Below are positions 1 through 7,915 of a stretch of DNA of 64,000 nucleotides, one piece after another (position 1 is the first letter of the stretch; each line of letters starts with the position of its first letter). This DNA comes from Streptomyces sp. SAI-127 (GTDB lineage: Bacteria; Actinomycetota; Actinomycetes; Streptomycetales; Streptomycetaceae). The DNA is taken from the NCBI RefSeq assembly GCF_029894425.1, contig NZ_JARXYJ010000001.1:7336501-7400500 (forward strand), read 5' to 3'. The notes beneath the pieces were generated by a model. The model ran no database searches and was not told the origin of the DNA. It saw nothing but the letters and a program-made list of their open reading frames with translations. The position numbers and the translations under genes are program-made.

Positions 1-368
1 TCCGTCACCCGGACCGCTCCCCAAAGCCCCGAGAACACGAGCAACGAACGCCCGGCGCGCTTCTTCGCGGCCGCGTCCAGGGAGGCCAGGTCGAGGGCGT
101 CGTAGAGCACGCCTGTGTAGATCTGCCCGGCCGGCCGGGCCCCCGCCGTCCTGAGCTCGGTGTTCTTCGCGATCTCGCCGCGCAGTCCCTCACTCAGACC
201 GAGCACCTCGCGGGCCTTCTCCTCGTCCCCGGCGCACAGCTCGACGAGTTCCTCGAGGATCGCCGCACGGGCCTCGGTGAGCCCCGGCAGCGACAGCGTC
301 TCCAGCTTCAGCGGGGCGCCACGACCGGAGGACGCCTTGCCTTCGGAGGGAGGCAGCAGGACAAGCAC
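1..368 (-). CDS. yaaA: peroxide stress protein YaaA (DUF328), 5' part only
   Basis: This gene is cut by the left edge, so only its first ~122 codons are present. The frame opens with GTG at 368, preceded by AAGGAG nine bases upstream. It reads VLVLLPPSEGKASSGRG at the N-terminus and later QIYTGVLYDALDL and LLVFSGLWGAVRVTD. These are hallmark segments of the YaaA/DUF328 family, where PPSEGK sits at the very N-terminus and the YxGxLYDAL and FSGLxG blocks follow in the same order. E. coli YaaA limits intracellular free iron during peroxide stress and binds DNA; the role here is transferred from the family. It is divergent from the ribonuclease gene at 446, with only 77 bases between the two starts, so they probably share a compact promoter region. 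Confidence 0.85.
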   Translation of the reverse strand, partial: MLVLLPPSEGKASSGRGAPLKLETLSLPGLTEARAAILEELVELCAGDEEKAREVLGLSEGLRGEIAKNTELRTAGARPAGQIYTGVLYDALDLASLDAAAKKRAGRSLLVFSGLWGAVRVT

Positions 369-445
369 GGGATCGATCTCCTTCGGTTGAGCTCCGAGAC
401 AGCGTACGGCGTGCCCCTCGGTGGTCCCGGTCCTACGCTCGCTGT

Positions 446-1873
446 ATGCCCCGCCGCCGCATACGCGTGACCGACGCCGCCTTCAGGAGCGCCTTCACGG
501 CCCTGCGCACCGAACTCGGCGTGCCGTCGGACTTCCCGCCCGAGGTGACGGCCGAGGCGGAACGGCCGCCTCTCCTCAAGGCGTACGACGACGCCACCGA
601 CATCCCCCTCTTCACCATCGACCCACCCGGCTCCACCGACCTCGACCAGGCGATGCACCTGACTCGACGGGGCACCGGCTACCGCGTCCGGTACGCCATC
701 GCCGACGTCGCCGCCTTCGTCGTACCGGGATCGGCGCTGGACGCGGAGACGCACCGACGCGTGCTGACCCTGTACTTCCCTGACACCCGGATTCCGTTGC
801 ATCCGCCGGTACTGAGTGAGGGCGCCGCGAGCCTGCTCCCGGACCAGGTCCGCCCGGCCGCCCTCTGGACGATCGACCTCGACGCGGACGGCCGTACGAC
901 TGCCGCCGACGTCCGCCGCGCCCTCGTCCGCAGCCGGGCCAGGCTCGACTACGAGGGTGTGCAGAAGGCGATCGACTCGGGCACCGCCGAGGAGCCGCTT
1001 TTCTTGCTGAAGGAGGTCGGTGAGCTCCGGGAACGGCTGGAGGTGGAGCGCGGCGGCATCTCACTGAACGTGCCGGAGCAGGAGATAGTCCAGCGGAACG
1101 GCACGTACGAACTGACGTACCGCGCCGGGGTTCCCGCCGACGGCTGGAACGCCCAGATCTCCCTGCTCACCGGCATGACGGCGGCCGACCTGATGCTCGC
1201 CTACGGCACGGGCGTCCTCCGCACCCTGCCCGCCGCCCCGGACGGCGCGGTGGGACGGCTGCGCCGTACCGCCCACGCCCTGCACATCGACTGGCCGCAC
1301 CATGTGTCGTACGCGGCGCTGGTGCGTTCCCTGGACCCACGGATCCCCCACCACGCGGCCTTCCTCCAGGAGTGCACGACCCTGCTGCGCGGCGCCGGTT
1401 ACACGGTCTTCCGGGACGGGGTCCTGCCGGCCATCACCACGCATGCGGCTGTGGCGTCCCCCTACGCCCATTGCACGGCGCCCCTGCGCCGCCTCGCCGA
1501 CCGGTACGCATCGGAGATCTGCCTGGCGGCGGTGGCGGGGAAGGCCGTACCGGACTGGGTGCTCGCGGCTTTCGAGGCGTTGCCCCGCGAGATGGCCGAG
1601 GGAGGTCGGCTCGCCGCGAAGGCCGAACGGGAGTGCGTCGACATCGTGGAGGCGGCGCTGCTGAAGGACCGGGTGGGGGAGGTGTTCGACGGCTGCGTGG
1701 TGGACGTGGAGGAAAGCCGACCGACCGTCGGGACCGTGCAGTTGGAGACACCGGCGGTGATCGGGCGGGTGGAGGGGGCGGGGCTTGAGTTGGGGGAGCG
1801 GCTGAGGGTGCGGCTGACGGAGGCGGATCCGGTGGGTTCGGGAGGGGCGAAGGTGCGGTTCGCGCCTGCCTGA
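446..1873 (+). CDS. RNB-domain ribonuclease (RNase II/R-like)
   Basis: This 475-residue protein carries the RNB catalytic domain that hydrolyses single-stranded RNA 3' to 5'. The segment DPPGSTDLDQAMHL near residues 58-71 is the RNB active-site signature, with closely spaced acidic residues that bind Mg2+. YRVRYAIADVAAFV and TLYFPDTRIPLHPP follow as expected, and YAHCTAPLRRLADRYAS near residue 340 is the conserved C-terminal RNB block. The protein is shorter than RNase R (about 800 residues). It lacks obvious N-terminal cold-shock domains and has at most a small S1-like tail. This is the compact actinobacterial form. No ribosome binding site is visible upstream of the ATG and a TACGCT hexamer lies about 10 bases before it, so a leaderless transcript is possible (inference). 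Confidence 0.85.
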   Translation: MPRRRIRVTDAAFRSAFTALRTELGVPSDFPPEVTAEAERPPLLKAYDDATDIPLFTIDPPGSTDLDQAMHLTRRGTGYRVRYAIADVAAFVVPGSALDAETHRRVLTLYFPDTRIPLHPPVLSEGAASLLPDQVRPAALWTIDLDADGRTTAADVRRALVRSRARLDYEGVQKAIDSGTAEEPLFLLKEVGELRERLEVERGGISLNVPEQEIVQRNGTYELTYRAGVPADGWNAQISLLTGMTAADLMLAYGTGVLRTLPAAPDGAVGRLRRTAHALHIDWPHHVSYAALVRSLDPRIPHHAAFLQECTTLLRGAGYTVFRDGVLPAITTHAAVASPYAHCTAPLRRLADRYASEICLAAVAGKAVPDWVLAAFEALPREMAEGGRLAAKAERECVDIVEAALLKDRVGEVFDGCVVDVEESRPTVGTVQLETPAVIGRVEGAGLELGERLRVRLTEADPVGSGGAKVRFAPA

Positions 1874-2043
1874 GTCGATGTCCTGTCGCGTGTACGAGGG
1901 TGCCGGCGTTATATAAGGCAGCGGGCTCGTCGACTGACGTCGCTCATGATCGTGTGCCACGATCGAGGGAACGGTTCCCGATCTCTCGGACAGGTGATCT
2001 TCCGATGTCCCAGTCTGGCGAGCGACCGAAGGAGGGGCGTGAC

Positions 2044-2622
2044 ATGACTGCCATGGCCCATGAGCCGCTCACGCAGGAAGAGGTCCTGCTGGAGGGCTTT
2101 CTCGCCCTGGACACGCCGGAGGGTTTCCGGGCCGAGCTGATCGAGGGGGAGATCGTTGTGACGCCGCCGCCGGACGGGGATCACGAGAACTACATCAACG
2201 TGATCGTGAAGCAGGTGATTCGACGCTCTCGGTCCGACATGGACTTCTCCGGCAACAAAGGGTTGAGGCTGAAGAGCGGAGACACCTGCCCGAAGAATCA
2301 TGTGGTCCCAGACACCACCTTCGCGCCCACTCACCTACGTCTTTTCAAAGGCGCCGACCCCTGGATGCCCTGCGAGGGTGTCGCCATGGTCCTGGAGGTG
2401 ACGTCCACCAAGCCCAAGGCCGACCGTGAGGCCAAGCGCCGCTGCTACGCGCGCGGAGGCATCCCCCTCTACCTGCTCGTCGACCGGGACGCCGACTCGA
2501 TCACGCTGTTCAGCGACCCGGAGAAGGACGACTACCGCGAGCACTGCACTCGCCCCTTCGGCAAGGCGCTCACCCTCCCGGAGCCGTTCGCCTTCGAGCT
2601 GGAGACCGCGGACTTTCTCTGA
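2044..2622 (+). CDS. Uma2 family PD-(D/E)XK nuclease-fold protein
   Basis: This 192-residue protein belongs to the Uma2 (formerly DUF820) family, a PD-(D/E)XK-like fold abundant in Streptomyces and cyanobacteria. Visible landmarks are the N-terminal helix LTQEEVLLEGFLALD, the strand pair AELIEGEIVVTPPP, the acid position in VPDTTFAP, and LEVTSTKPKADREAKRRCYARGGIPLYLLVD, which holds the second acid and the basic residues. The start is set at 2044 because GGAGGGG lies 7 bases upstream; the frame is open further upstream but has no ribosome binding site there. The substrate is unknown for the family, so nuclease activity is inferred only from the fold. It appears to be a single-gene unit ahead of the AraC regulator. 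Confidence 0.8.
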   Translation: MTAMAHEPLTQEEVLLEGFLALDTPEGFRAELIEGEIVVTPPPDGDHENYINVIVKQVIRRSRSDMDFSGNKGLRLKSGDTCPKNHVVPDTTFAPTHLRLFKGADPWMPCEGVAMVLEVTSTKPKADREAKRRCYARGGIPLYLLVDRDADSITLFSDPEKDDYREHCTRPFGKALTLPEPFAFELETADFL

Positions 2623-2670
2623 GTGCTGGGGCGTTGCATCCTCTGAGCAAGACGGACAGGGGGACGGACC

Positions 2671-3498
2671 GTGGCGGAACAGGCTCTGTGGACCAGGGCG
2701 CGGCTGGGCCGTTGCGGCCCCCCGCTGGACCTCCTGACCGCCCGCTTCGACCGCCACGTCTACGCCTCGCACACGCACGAGCAGTTCAGCATCGGCATCT
2801 GCGTCGGCGGCTCCGAGGTCATCGACTACCGGGGCGACCACCTCCGCCCAGGCCCGGGCTCCATCGTCGTACTGGCTCCCGGCGAGATGCACACAGGCCG
2901 TCCCGCAGCCTCCGACGGCGGCTACGCCTACCGCGCCCTGTACCCCGACCCGTCCCTCCTCACCGAAGGCACCCTCGGCGGCGGACTCCCGTACTTCCGC
3001 GAGCCGCTCCTGGACGACCCCGAACTAGCCGCCGCGCTCCGCCGAGCCCACACCGAACTGAGCGCCTGCCCCGACCCGTTGGAGATGGAGTCCCGACTCC
3101 CATGGCTGCTCACGGCCCTCGCCAGCCGCCACTCCACGGCCCGCGCGACAAGCGACGCGGTGCCAGGCGCCGCCCACATCGCCCACGCGGTACGGGACCG
3201 CCTGGCCGACGACCTCCTGGAGCCCCCCTCCCTCGCCGAACTAGCCACCGCTTTGGGCCTGTCCCGCTACCAACTCCTCCGAGCCTTCCGTACGACGATG
3301 GGGATACCCCCGTACGCCTGGCTGGCGCAGCATCGGGTCCACCGGGCCCGCGGCCTACTGGAGTCCGGCTTGAAGCCGGCCGAGGTCGCGGGCCTGGTGG
3401 GCTTCGCCGACCAGGCGCACCTGACCCGCTGGTTCCGGCGGGTCCTCGGGGTCACCCCGGCGGCGTACCGCAACAGCGTTCAAGACGGCCGCCGCTGA
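2671..3498 (+). CDS. AraC family transcriptional regulator
   Basis: This 275-residue regulator has an AraC-type N-terminal cupin (residues ~15-110, with HVYASHTHEQFSIGI and PGSIVVLAPGEMH) that would bind a small ligand. A C-terminal double helix-turn-helix spans residues ~170-270. The first HTH is SLAELATALGLSRYQLLRAF, and the second contains PAEVAGLVGFADQAHLTRWFRR followed by the family signature GVTPAAYR. The GTG start at 2671 lies downstream of a GGGGGA stretch. The gene ends 18 bases before an EamA-type exporter on the same strand. That pairing is common, and the regulator then usually controls the transporter; this link is an inference from neighbourhood. Confidence 0.88.
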   Translation: MAEQALWTRARLGRCGPPLDLLTARFDRHVYASHTHEQFSIGICVGGSEVIDYRGDHLRPGPGSIVVLAPGEMHTGRPAASDGGYAYRALYPDPSLLTEGTLGGGLPYFREPLLDDPELAAALRRAHTELSACPDPLEMESRLPWLLTALASRHSTARATSDAVPGAAHIAHAVRDRLADDLLEPPSLAELATALGLSRYQLLRAFRTTMGIPPYAWLAQHRVHRARGLLESGLKPAEVAGLVGFADQAHLTRWFRRVLGVTPAAYRNSVQDGRR

Positions 3499-3516
3499 CG
3501 CGACGAACATGGCCGC

Positions 3517-4593
3517 ATGACTGCACGCGGCTGGTTTCTGTTCTCCCTGATGGGAGTGGTCTGGGGCATCCCCTACCTGTTGATCAAGGTGGCGGTGGAC
3601 GCCCCGCTGTCCCCGTCGATGGTGGTGTTCACGCGCTGCGCGCTGGGCTCGGCCTTGCTCCTGCCCTTCGCGATACGGCAGGGCGGCCTGACCGCCACCG
3701 TTCGAACCCACTGGCGCCCGATGCTGGCCTTCGCGTGCATCGAGATCATCGGCCCCTGGTGGACCCTGACCGACGCGGAACGCCACCTGTCCAGCTCGAC
3801 AGCGGGCCTGCTGATCGCGGGCGTCCCGATCGTAGGAGTGGCCCTGGCCCGCTTCTTCGGCGAAACGGAGAGGCTGGGAGTGCGGCGCGTCGTCGGGCTC
3901 GGCCTGGGCCTGGCCGGCGTAGGAGTCCTCACGGTCCCGCACCTGACGGGCGGGGACGCCCGCTCCCTGGCGGAGGTCCTGGTGACGGTGATCGGCTACG
4001 CAACGGCCCCGTTGATCGCCGCGCGTTACCTCAAGGCTGTCCCGACCCTCCAGCTCATAGCCCCCTGCCTGGCCCTCGCGGCCCTGGTCTACGCCCCGGC
4101 GGCGGCGATGACCTGGCCATCGGCGATGCCCGCCGCCTCGGTCCTGACCGCGCTGGCCGTCCTGGGCGTGGTCTGCACCGCGGTCGCCTTCGTGGCCTTC
4201 CTGGAACTGATCAAGGAGGCGGGCCCGACCAGGGCAACCGTCTTCACGTACGTCAACCCGGCGGTAGCGGTGGCAGCGGGCGCGATCTTCCTGTCCGAGC
4301 CACTGACGGCGACCATCCTGGCGGCCTTCACCCTGATCCTGGCGGGCTCGGTACTGGCAACCGCCTCCGGTCAGCGAGCCGCCACCCGCCCGGTGCTGGA
4401 TCACCCTAGGGGCAAGGCCGCGCACAGCGACTCCGCCGCGGGCCGGACCCCGGCCGGACAGGCGGGACAGAGGCGAGGCGCGCGCCCGGTAACATGGTCG
4501 ACACGGCAGACGAGCCGGGCGGACGGCCGCGTGAAGTCCCTCAGGGGCCTTCCCGAGGAACGTCCGGGCTCCACAGGGCAGGGTGATGGCTAA
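3517..4593 (+). CDS. EamA/DMT superfamily transporter with C-terminal extension into rnpB
   Basis: This integral membrane protein has about ten hydrophobic segments in two EamA repeats. The first opens with GWFLFSLMGVVWGIPYLLIK and the second begins near residue 145. DMT transporters export amino acids, metabolites or drugs; the substrate cannot be read from sequence. The last membrane helix (TLILAGSVLATASG) ends near base 4370, where family members normally stop. Here the frame stays open for another ~70 polar residues rich in Arg, Gly and Pro and stops only at 4593. That is 87 bases inside the RNase P RNA gene on the same strand. Either the tail is translated and overlaps rnpB, or the natural stop has been lost. 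It is probably controlled by the AraC gene just upstream. Confidence 0.8.
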   Translation: MTARGWFLFSLMGVVWGIPYLLIKVAVDAPLSPSMVVFTRCALGSALLLPFAIRQGGLTATVRTHWRPMLAFACIEIIGPWWTLTDAERHLSSSTAGLLIAGVPIVGVALARFFGETERLGVRRVVGLGLGLAGVGVLTVPHLTGGDARSLAEVLVTVIGYATAPLIAARYLKAVPTLQLIAPCLALAALVYAPAAAMTWPSAMPAASVLTALAVLGVVCTAVAFVAFLELIKEAGPTRATVFTYVNPAVAVAAGAIFLSEPLTATILAAFTLILAGSVLATASGQRAATRPVLDHPRGKAAHSDSAAGRTPAGQAGQRRGARPVTWSTRQTSRADGRVKSLRGLPEERPGSTGQGDG

Positions 4594-4915
4594 CGGCCAC
4601 CCGGGGTGACCCGCGGGAAAGTGCCACAGAAAACAAACCGCCGGGGACTTCGGTCCTCGGTAAGGGTGAAACGGCGGTGTAAGAGACCACCAGTGCCCAG
4701 GGCGACCTGAGCAGCTAGGTAAACCCCACCCGGAGCAAGGTCAAAAGGGGCCGCTGTAATGGTGGCCCTGCGGGGACGTTCGAGGGCTGCCCGCCCGAGT
4801 CCCCGGGTAGACCGCACGAGACCGGCGGCAACACCGGTCCTAGATGGATGGCCGTCGCTGAGGGATTCGCGAGAACCCCTCAGAACAGAACCCGGCGTAC
4901 AGCCCGACTCGTCTG
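4507..4915 (+). ncRNA. rnpB: RNase P RNA, bacterial type A
   Basis: The sequence carries the conserved RNase P core. A 5' block GAGGAACGTCCGGGCTCCA sits near 4556, ACAGAAAACAAACCGCC near 4626, GTGAAACGGCGGTGTAAGAG near 4667, and the 3' block CCTAGATGGATGGCCGTC followed by ACAGAACCCGGCGTACAG. The ends are set by helix P1: CAGACGAGCCGGGC at 4507-4520 pairs with GCCCGACTCGTCTG at 4902-4915, with one non-Watson-Crick position. This RNA is the catalytic subunit that trims the 5' leader of pre-tRNAs. A TAACAT hexamer at 4490-4495 is a plausible -10 element and lies inside the end of the EamA frame. The transcript ends at the hairpin at 4941-4970. Confidence 0.97.
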
Positions 4916-4940
4916 CCGCCAGCTGCGGCTTTGCCTGGTA

Positions 4941-4970
4941 AAGGGCCTCTGACCTGCGTCGGAGGCCCTT
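4941..4970 (+). terminator. rho-independent-like terminator of rnpB
   Basis: AAGGGCCTC (4941-4949) and GAGGCCCTT (4962-4970) form a perfect 9-bp stem around a 12-base loop, 26 bases after the end of the RNase P RNA, followed by a short T-containing run. Confidence 0.85.
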
Positions 4971-5255
4971 TCCGATCTTTCAGGGGCTTGCCGCGTCAGG
5001 TGGCGAAAAGTCCCTCGAAAGTCCCCCAGGCAGCACTGGAAGTCCCTGAAAGGTCCCTGGAGCGGAGGGGCGAGGGACACCTCTGAGCTGGTACGTCTGC
5101 AGAGGGCGCCAGGGATGCGATCAGCTCAGAGCCCCTTGCTCGATGACGCGCCAGCGATAGGCGCGGTCGTCGCGACGCAGATCGACCAGATGCAGGTGAT
5201 CGACTGGAACTCCAGTCCGACTCGGCTGCCCTCCGCGGGCCGGAAGATACGGATG
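4971..5255. other. gene-poor gap between rnpB and the Mce operon
   Basis: No convincing gene is visible. Short direct repeats of AAGTCCC occur at 5009, 5019 and 5040, with a relative (AAGGTCCC) near 5050, and GTCCCT/AGGGAC (5053-5078) could form a weak hairpin. On the minus strand between about 5110 and 5250 a frame without a start reads HLHLVDLRRDDRAYRWRVIEQGALS. It looks protein-like, is bounded upstream by a stop, and may be the remnant of a lost gene. Confidence 0.4.
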
Positions 5256-6062
5256 TCAGAGCGCGTCGACCGCGCTCACCCTCCAGCCGTCGGACGTACG
5301 GGTCAGCGTCATCCGCACCCGGTTCAGGTCCACGCGGGAGCCCGAGACCTGGGTGCTCGTGGTCACCTGGTTGACGAAGAGGAGGACGACGGCGCGGTCC
5401 GCCGAGGCCGAGATCACGGAGGCTGCCGGGGAGCCGCCGGTGGGAGCCGCCACCGTCGCCTTCACCACCCCGTGGTATTTCCTGGCCGTCGGGCCGACCA
5501 CCGCCGTGGTGGTCTTCGCGTACTCGTCGCGGAAGTGGCCGGTGAGCCGGGCGCGGGCCGCGGCGAAGTCGCGGTCCAGGTGACGGTAGTCGTACGACAG
5601 CACGACGGGCGCCGCCTGCCGCGCGGCCGCGAGCGCCTGTCCCCGGGCCTGTTCGGCCCGCGCCCCCTCCCGGTACCGCCATCCGAGCACGGCGGCCGCG
5701 ACCAGGCCCGCCACGAGCAGGACGCACAGGGTCGTGGTGAGCAGGCGCCGCCGACCGTACCGCGTTGGCGCAGCGGGGCCGCCGGGTTCGCACTCCTGCT
5801 GCGGCGCGTCCTCCTCGAAGGACTCCGGCGAGGGCTCGGGCGGGTCGTCCCAGCCGTTCTCGTCCTTGGGCTCGATGAGCACGGTGCGTCCGGCTTCCGG
5901 GGCCTCCGGCCGTCCCGGGGTTTCCTTGTTGGCGGCCGCCGGGTCCGGTTCGCGGTGGCCGCGCTCCGCGCGCTTGGCCGCCGCGCGGGCGGCTGCGGTC
6001 ATGGTGCGCCCGGTGCCGGATCCGGAACCGGAGCCGCGGCTTCGGGTGGTCGTCTTTGTCAC
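5256..6062 (-). CDS. Mce-associated membrane protein
   Basis: This is the last gene of the Mce operon, 268 residues when begun at the GTG at 6062, which has GAGGAG seven bases upstream. The N-terminal ~110 residues are cytoplasmic, charged and Pro/Gly-rich. One transmembrane helix follows (RRLLTTTLCVLLVAGLVAAAVLGW). The outer ~130-residue domain begins QALAAARQAAPVVLSYDYRHLDRD, the pattern of Mas proteins that are always co-encoded with MCE proteins in actinobacteria. Mas proteins such as mycobacterial Mas/LucA-linked subunits stabilise or couple Mce transporters. That role is family knowledge, not visible here. A 63-base gap separates it from the preceding gene, which shares the same architecture and probably arose by duplication. 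Confidence 0.8.
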   Translation of the reverse strand: MTKTTTRSRGSGSGSGTGRTMTAAARAAAKRAERGHREPDPAAANKETPGRPEAPEAGRTVLIEPKDENGWDDPPEPSPESFEEDAPQQECEPGGPAAPTRYGRRRLLTTTLCVLLVAGLVAAAVLGWRYREGARAEQARGQALAAARQAAPVVLSYDYRHLDRDFAAARARLTGHFRDEYAKTTTAVVGPTARKYHGVVKATVAAPTGGSPAASVISASADRAVVLLFVNQVTTSTQVSGSRVDLNRVRMTLTRTSDGWRVSAVDAL

Positions 6063-6125
6063 GGTCTTGCTCCTCAAGTACTCATGGGGCGTGCGGCGGT
6101 CGGGGCGCGGTCAGCCGACCCGCGG

Positions 6126-6641
6126 TCAGCCGACGAACTCGACGTCGGAAGTCAGCCAGCGGCCGTCCCGGTGCACCAGGTCGAGCTGCAGCCGATAGGT
6201 GCGCGCCTCGCCCTTGGGCGCGGCGATGTTGGTCACCCTGCTGTCGGCGACCACCAGGACGCGGGCCGAGTGCTCGTCGGACCGGACGATGCCCGCCTCC
6301 AGAACCTGGCCCTCGGAGACCGACTTGTTCTGGGCGACCAGCTGCGTCAGCTCCTCCGTCTGCGCGGCGAACTGCTTCTTGAAGTCGCCGGTGGCGCTCT
6401 CGAGGACGTTCGCGCTGTCCCGGTCGTAGTGCCGGTAGTCGAGCGAGGTGAAGTTCAGCGCCGACTGGCGGGCCGCGGCCAGGAGGTCCTGGCGCCGCTG
6501 CTCCGCCTCGCGCTGGTTGTAGAGCCCGAAGCTCAGCCAGATCGTCAGTGCGGTGGTGAGGACGGTCGCCACGGCCAGCCCCACCGACCAGGCTCTGCCC
6601 GTCCCTCTGCCCGACAGGGCACCTCTCATGATCCTGCTCAT
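6126..6641 (-). CDS. Mce-associated membrane protein
   Basis: This 171-residue protein starts with an ATG overlapping the stop of the preceding MCE gene in an ATGA quadruplet (6641-6638), which argues for translational coupling and fixes the start. A single N-terminal membrane helix (WSVGLAVATVLTTALTIWLSFGLY) is followed by an external domain with AAARQSALNFTSLDYRHYDRDS. This closely parallels the AAARQAAPVVLSYDYRHLDRD motif of the neighbour at 5256-6062. The pair therefore look like paralogous Mas subunits of the Mce transporter. No enzymatic motif is visible. Confidence 0.82.
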   Translation of the reverse strand: MSRIMRGALSGRGTGRAWSVGLAVATVLTTALTIWLSFGLYNQREAEQRRQDLLAAARQSALNFTSLDYRHYDRDSANVLESATGDFKKQFAAQTEELTQLVAQNKSVSEGQVLEAGIVRSDEHSARVLVVADSRVTNIAAPKGEARTYRLQLDLVHRDGRWLTSDVEFVG

Positions 6642-7915
6642 GCCATCGGTCCGACTAGCAGCCATTGCCACGACTCCCCTCCGAACACCGCCTGTTGACC
6701 GCCCGTCGAGCCGATCTCGACGGGCCTTCCGTCCGGGCCGGTTGCGGTGCCGGTCTCCGGGTCGTACGGCGTGACGTACGCCGCCTGGTTCGCACCGCCG
6801 GACGTGGTCGACGCGCCGGGGGCGTTCTGTGCGCCCCGCACCGACGTCTTGCTTCCGCGCGGGGCGGTGCAGCGTGCGTCGGTGTTCGCCTCGCGTGTGC
6901 TGGTGGCCGAGGGGTCACGCCGTGTTGTCCCGTATCCCTGGGTGCACGCCGGCGGGTCGTCGGCGTTCACCACCAGGCCGAAGTGGGTGGTGCCGTCGCC
7001 CGGGACGACCGTGTAGCTGCCCGCGACCAGCGCCGGGAAGGTGACCAGGGACTGCTCCACGCCGGGCAGTCGGGCCAGCGTGACCTGGCCGCCGCTGATC
7101 AGGTTGGCCAGCAGGACCGACAGCCGTGGGCCGGTGGATTTCAGCAGAGAGTTCACCTGTTGCGCGGCCGGCGTCGCGTTGCCGATCAGTTTGCGCAGGT
7201 CCCCGTCGCTCGATTTCAGCTGTGCGCTGAGCGCCGCCAGATCGTGCGCGAACGACTTGATGGACGAGCCCTGGTCGGCCTGTGTCCTGAGGACCTTTCG
7301 CGAGTCCTCGATCAGCGAGATCGTCTGGGGGAGTGACTCGGAGGCCGACTCCACGAGCGCGTTGCCCGAGTCCACCAGCCGGCTCAGGTTCGGGCCGGTG
7401 CCCGAGAATGCCTTGCCCAGCTCGTCGACGGTGATGCGTAGATCGTCCTTGCCGACGGAGTTCACCAGTCCGTCCAGGCTGAGGACCAAGTCCGTCGTTG
7501 CCAGCGGCACGCGGGTGCTGCCGCGCGGGATGGCGCTGCCGTCGAGGAGATACGGGCCATGCGAAGTTCGCGGCTGTAGATCTACGTACTGCTCGCCCAC
7601 CGCCGAGCGGTTCGCCACGACGGCCAGGGTGTCCGCCGGGATGCGCGGCGCGACGTCCTTGATGTCGAGGGCGACCGAGACGCCGTCGGAGCCGGTCAGC
7701 CGCAGCGCGCCGACGCGGCCCACCGGCACACCGCGGTAGGTGACCTCGGCGCCGGGGAAGATGCCCCCGGAGTCGGCGAAGTCCGCCCGCACGGTGTAGC
7801 CGCGGCCCAGGACGTCGTCCACCAGGCCCGTGTACTCGGCGCCGACGTACGAGACCCCGACGGCGGTGACGGTGGCGAAGGCGAGCAGCTGGGCCTTGAC
7901 CGTACGTGTGATCAC
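6638..7915 (-). CDS. MCE family protein (sixth subunit, MceF-like position)
   Basis: The GTG at 7915 overlaps the previous stop as GTGA and gives a 425-residue protein. It has an N-terminal signal anchor (VKAQLLAFATVTAVGVSYVGAEYTGL), then the MCE domain (residues ~35-115; VRADFADSGGIFPGAEVTYRGVPVGRVGAL), then a long helical region to about residue 300 and a low-complexity, Thr/Ser/Gly-rich C-terminus. MCE domains form rings through which lipids pass between membrane and envelope. In actinobacterial operons six different MCE subunits form one hetero-hexamer. This is the sixth in gene order. Its substrate (sterol, fatty acid or other lipid) cannot be deduced. Confidence 0.9.
   Translation of the reverse strand: MITRTVKAQLLAFATVTAVGVSYVGAEYTGLVDDVLGRGYTVRADFADSGGIFPGAEVTYRGVPVGRVGALRLTGSDGVSVALDIKDVAPRIPADTLAVVANRSAVGEQYVDLQPRTSHGPYLLDGSAIPRGSTRVPLATTDLVLSLDGLVNSVGKDDLRITVDELGKAFSGTGPNLSRLVDSGNALVESASESLPQTISLIEDSRKVLRTQADQGSSIKSFAHDLAALSAQLKSSDGDLRKLIGNATPAAQQVNSLLKSTGPRLSVLLANLISGGQVTLARLPGVEQSLVTFPALVAGSYTVVPGDGTTHFGLVVNADDPPACTQGYGTTRRDPSATSTREANTDARCTAPRGSKTSVRGAQNAPGASTTSGGANQAAYVTPYDPETGTATGPDGRPVEIGSTGGQQAVFGGESWQWLLVGPMA

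Noticed and set aside
2634..4409. 591-codon open frame on the plus strand through the AraC and EamA genes
   Set aside because: It is out of frame with two recognisable genes, is extremely rich in Arg, Pro and Gly, and has no domain; it is a GC-rich shadow.
5115..6698. 527-codon open frame opposite the Mce-associated proteins
   Set aside because: It is antisense to two genes fixed by ATGA and ribosome binding site evidence, and has no recognisable domain.
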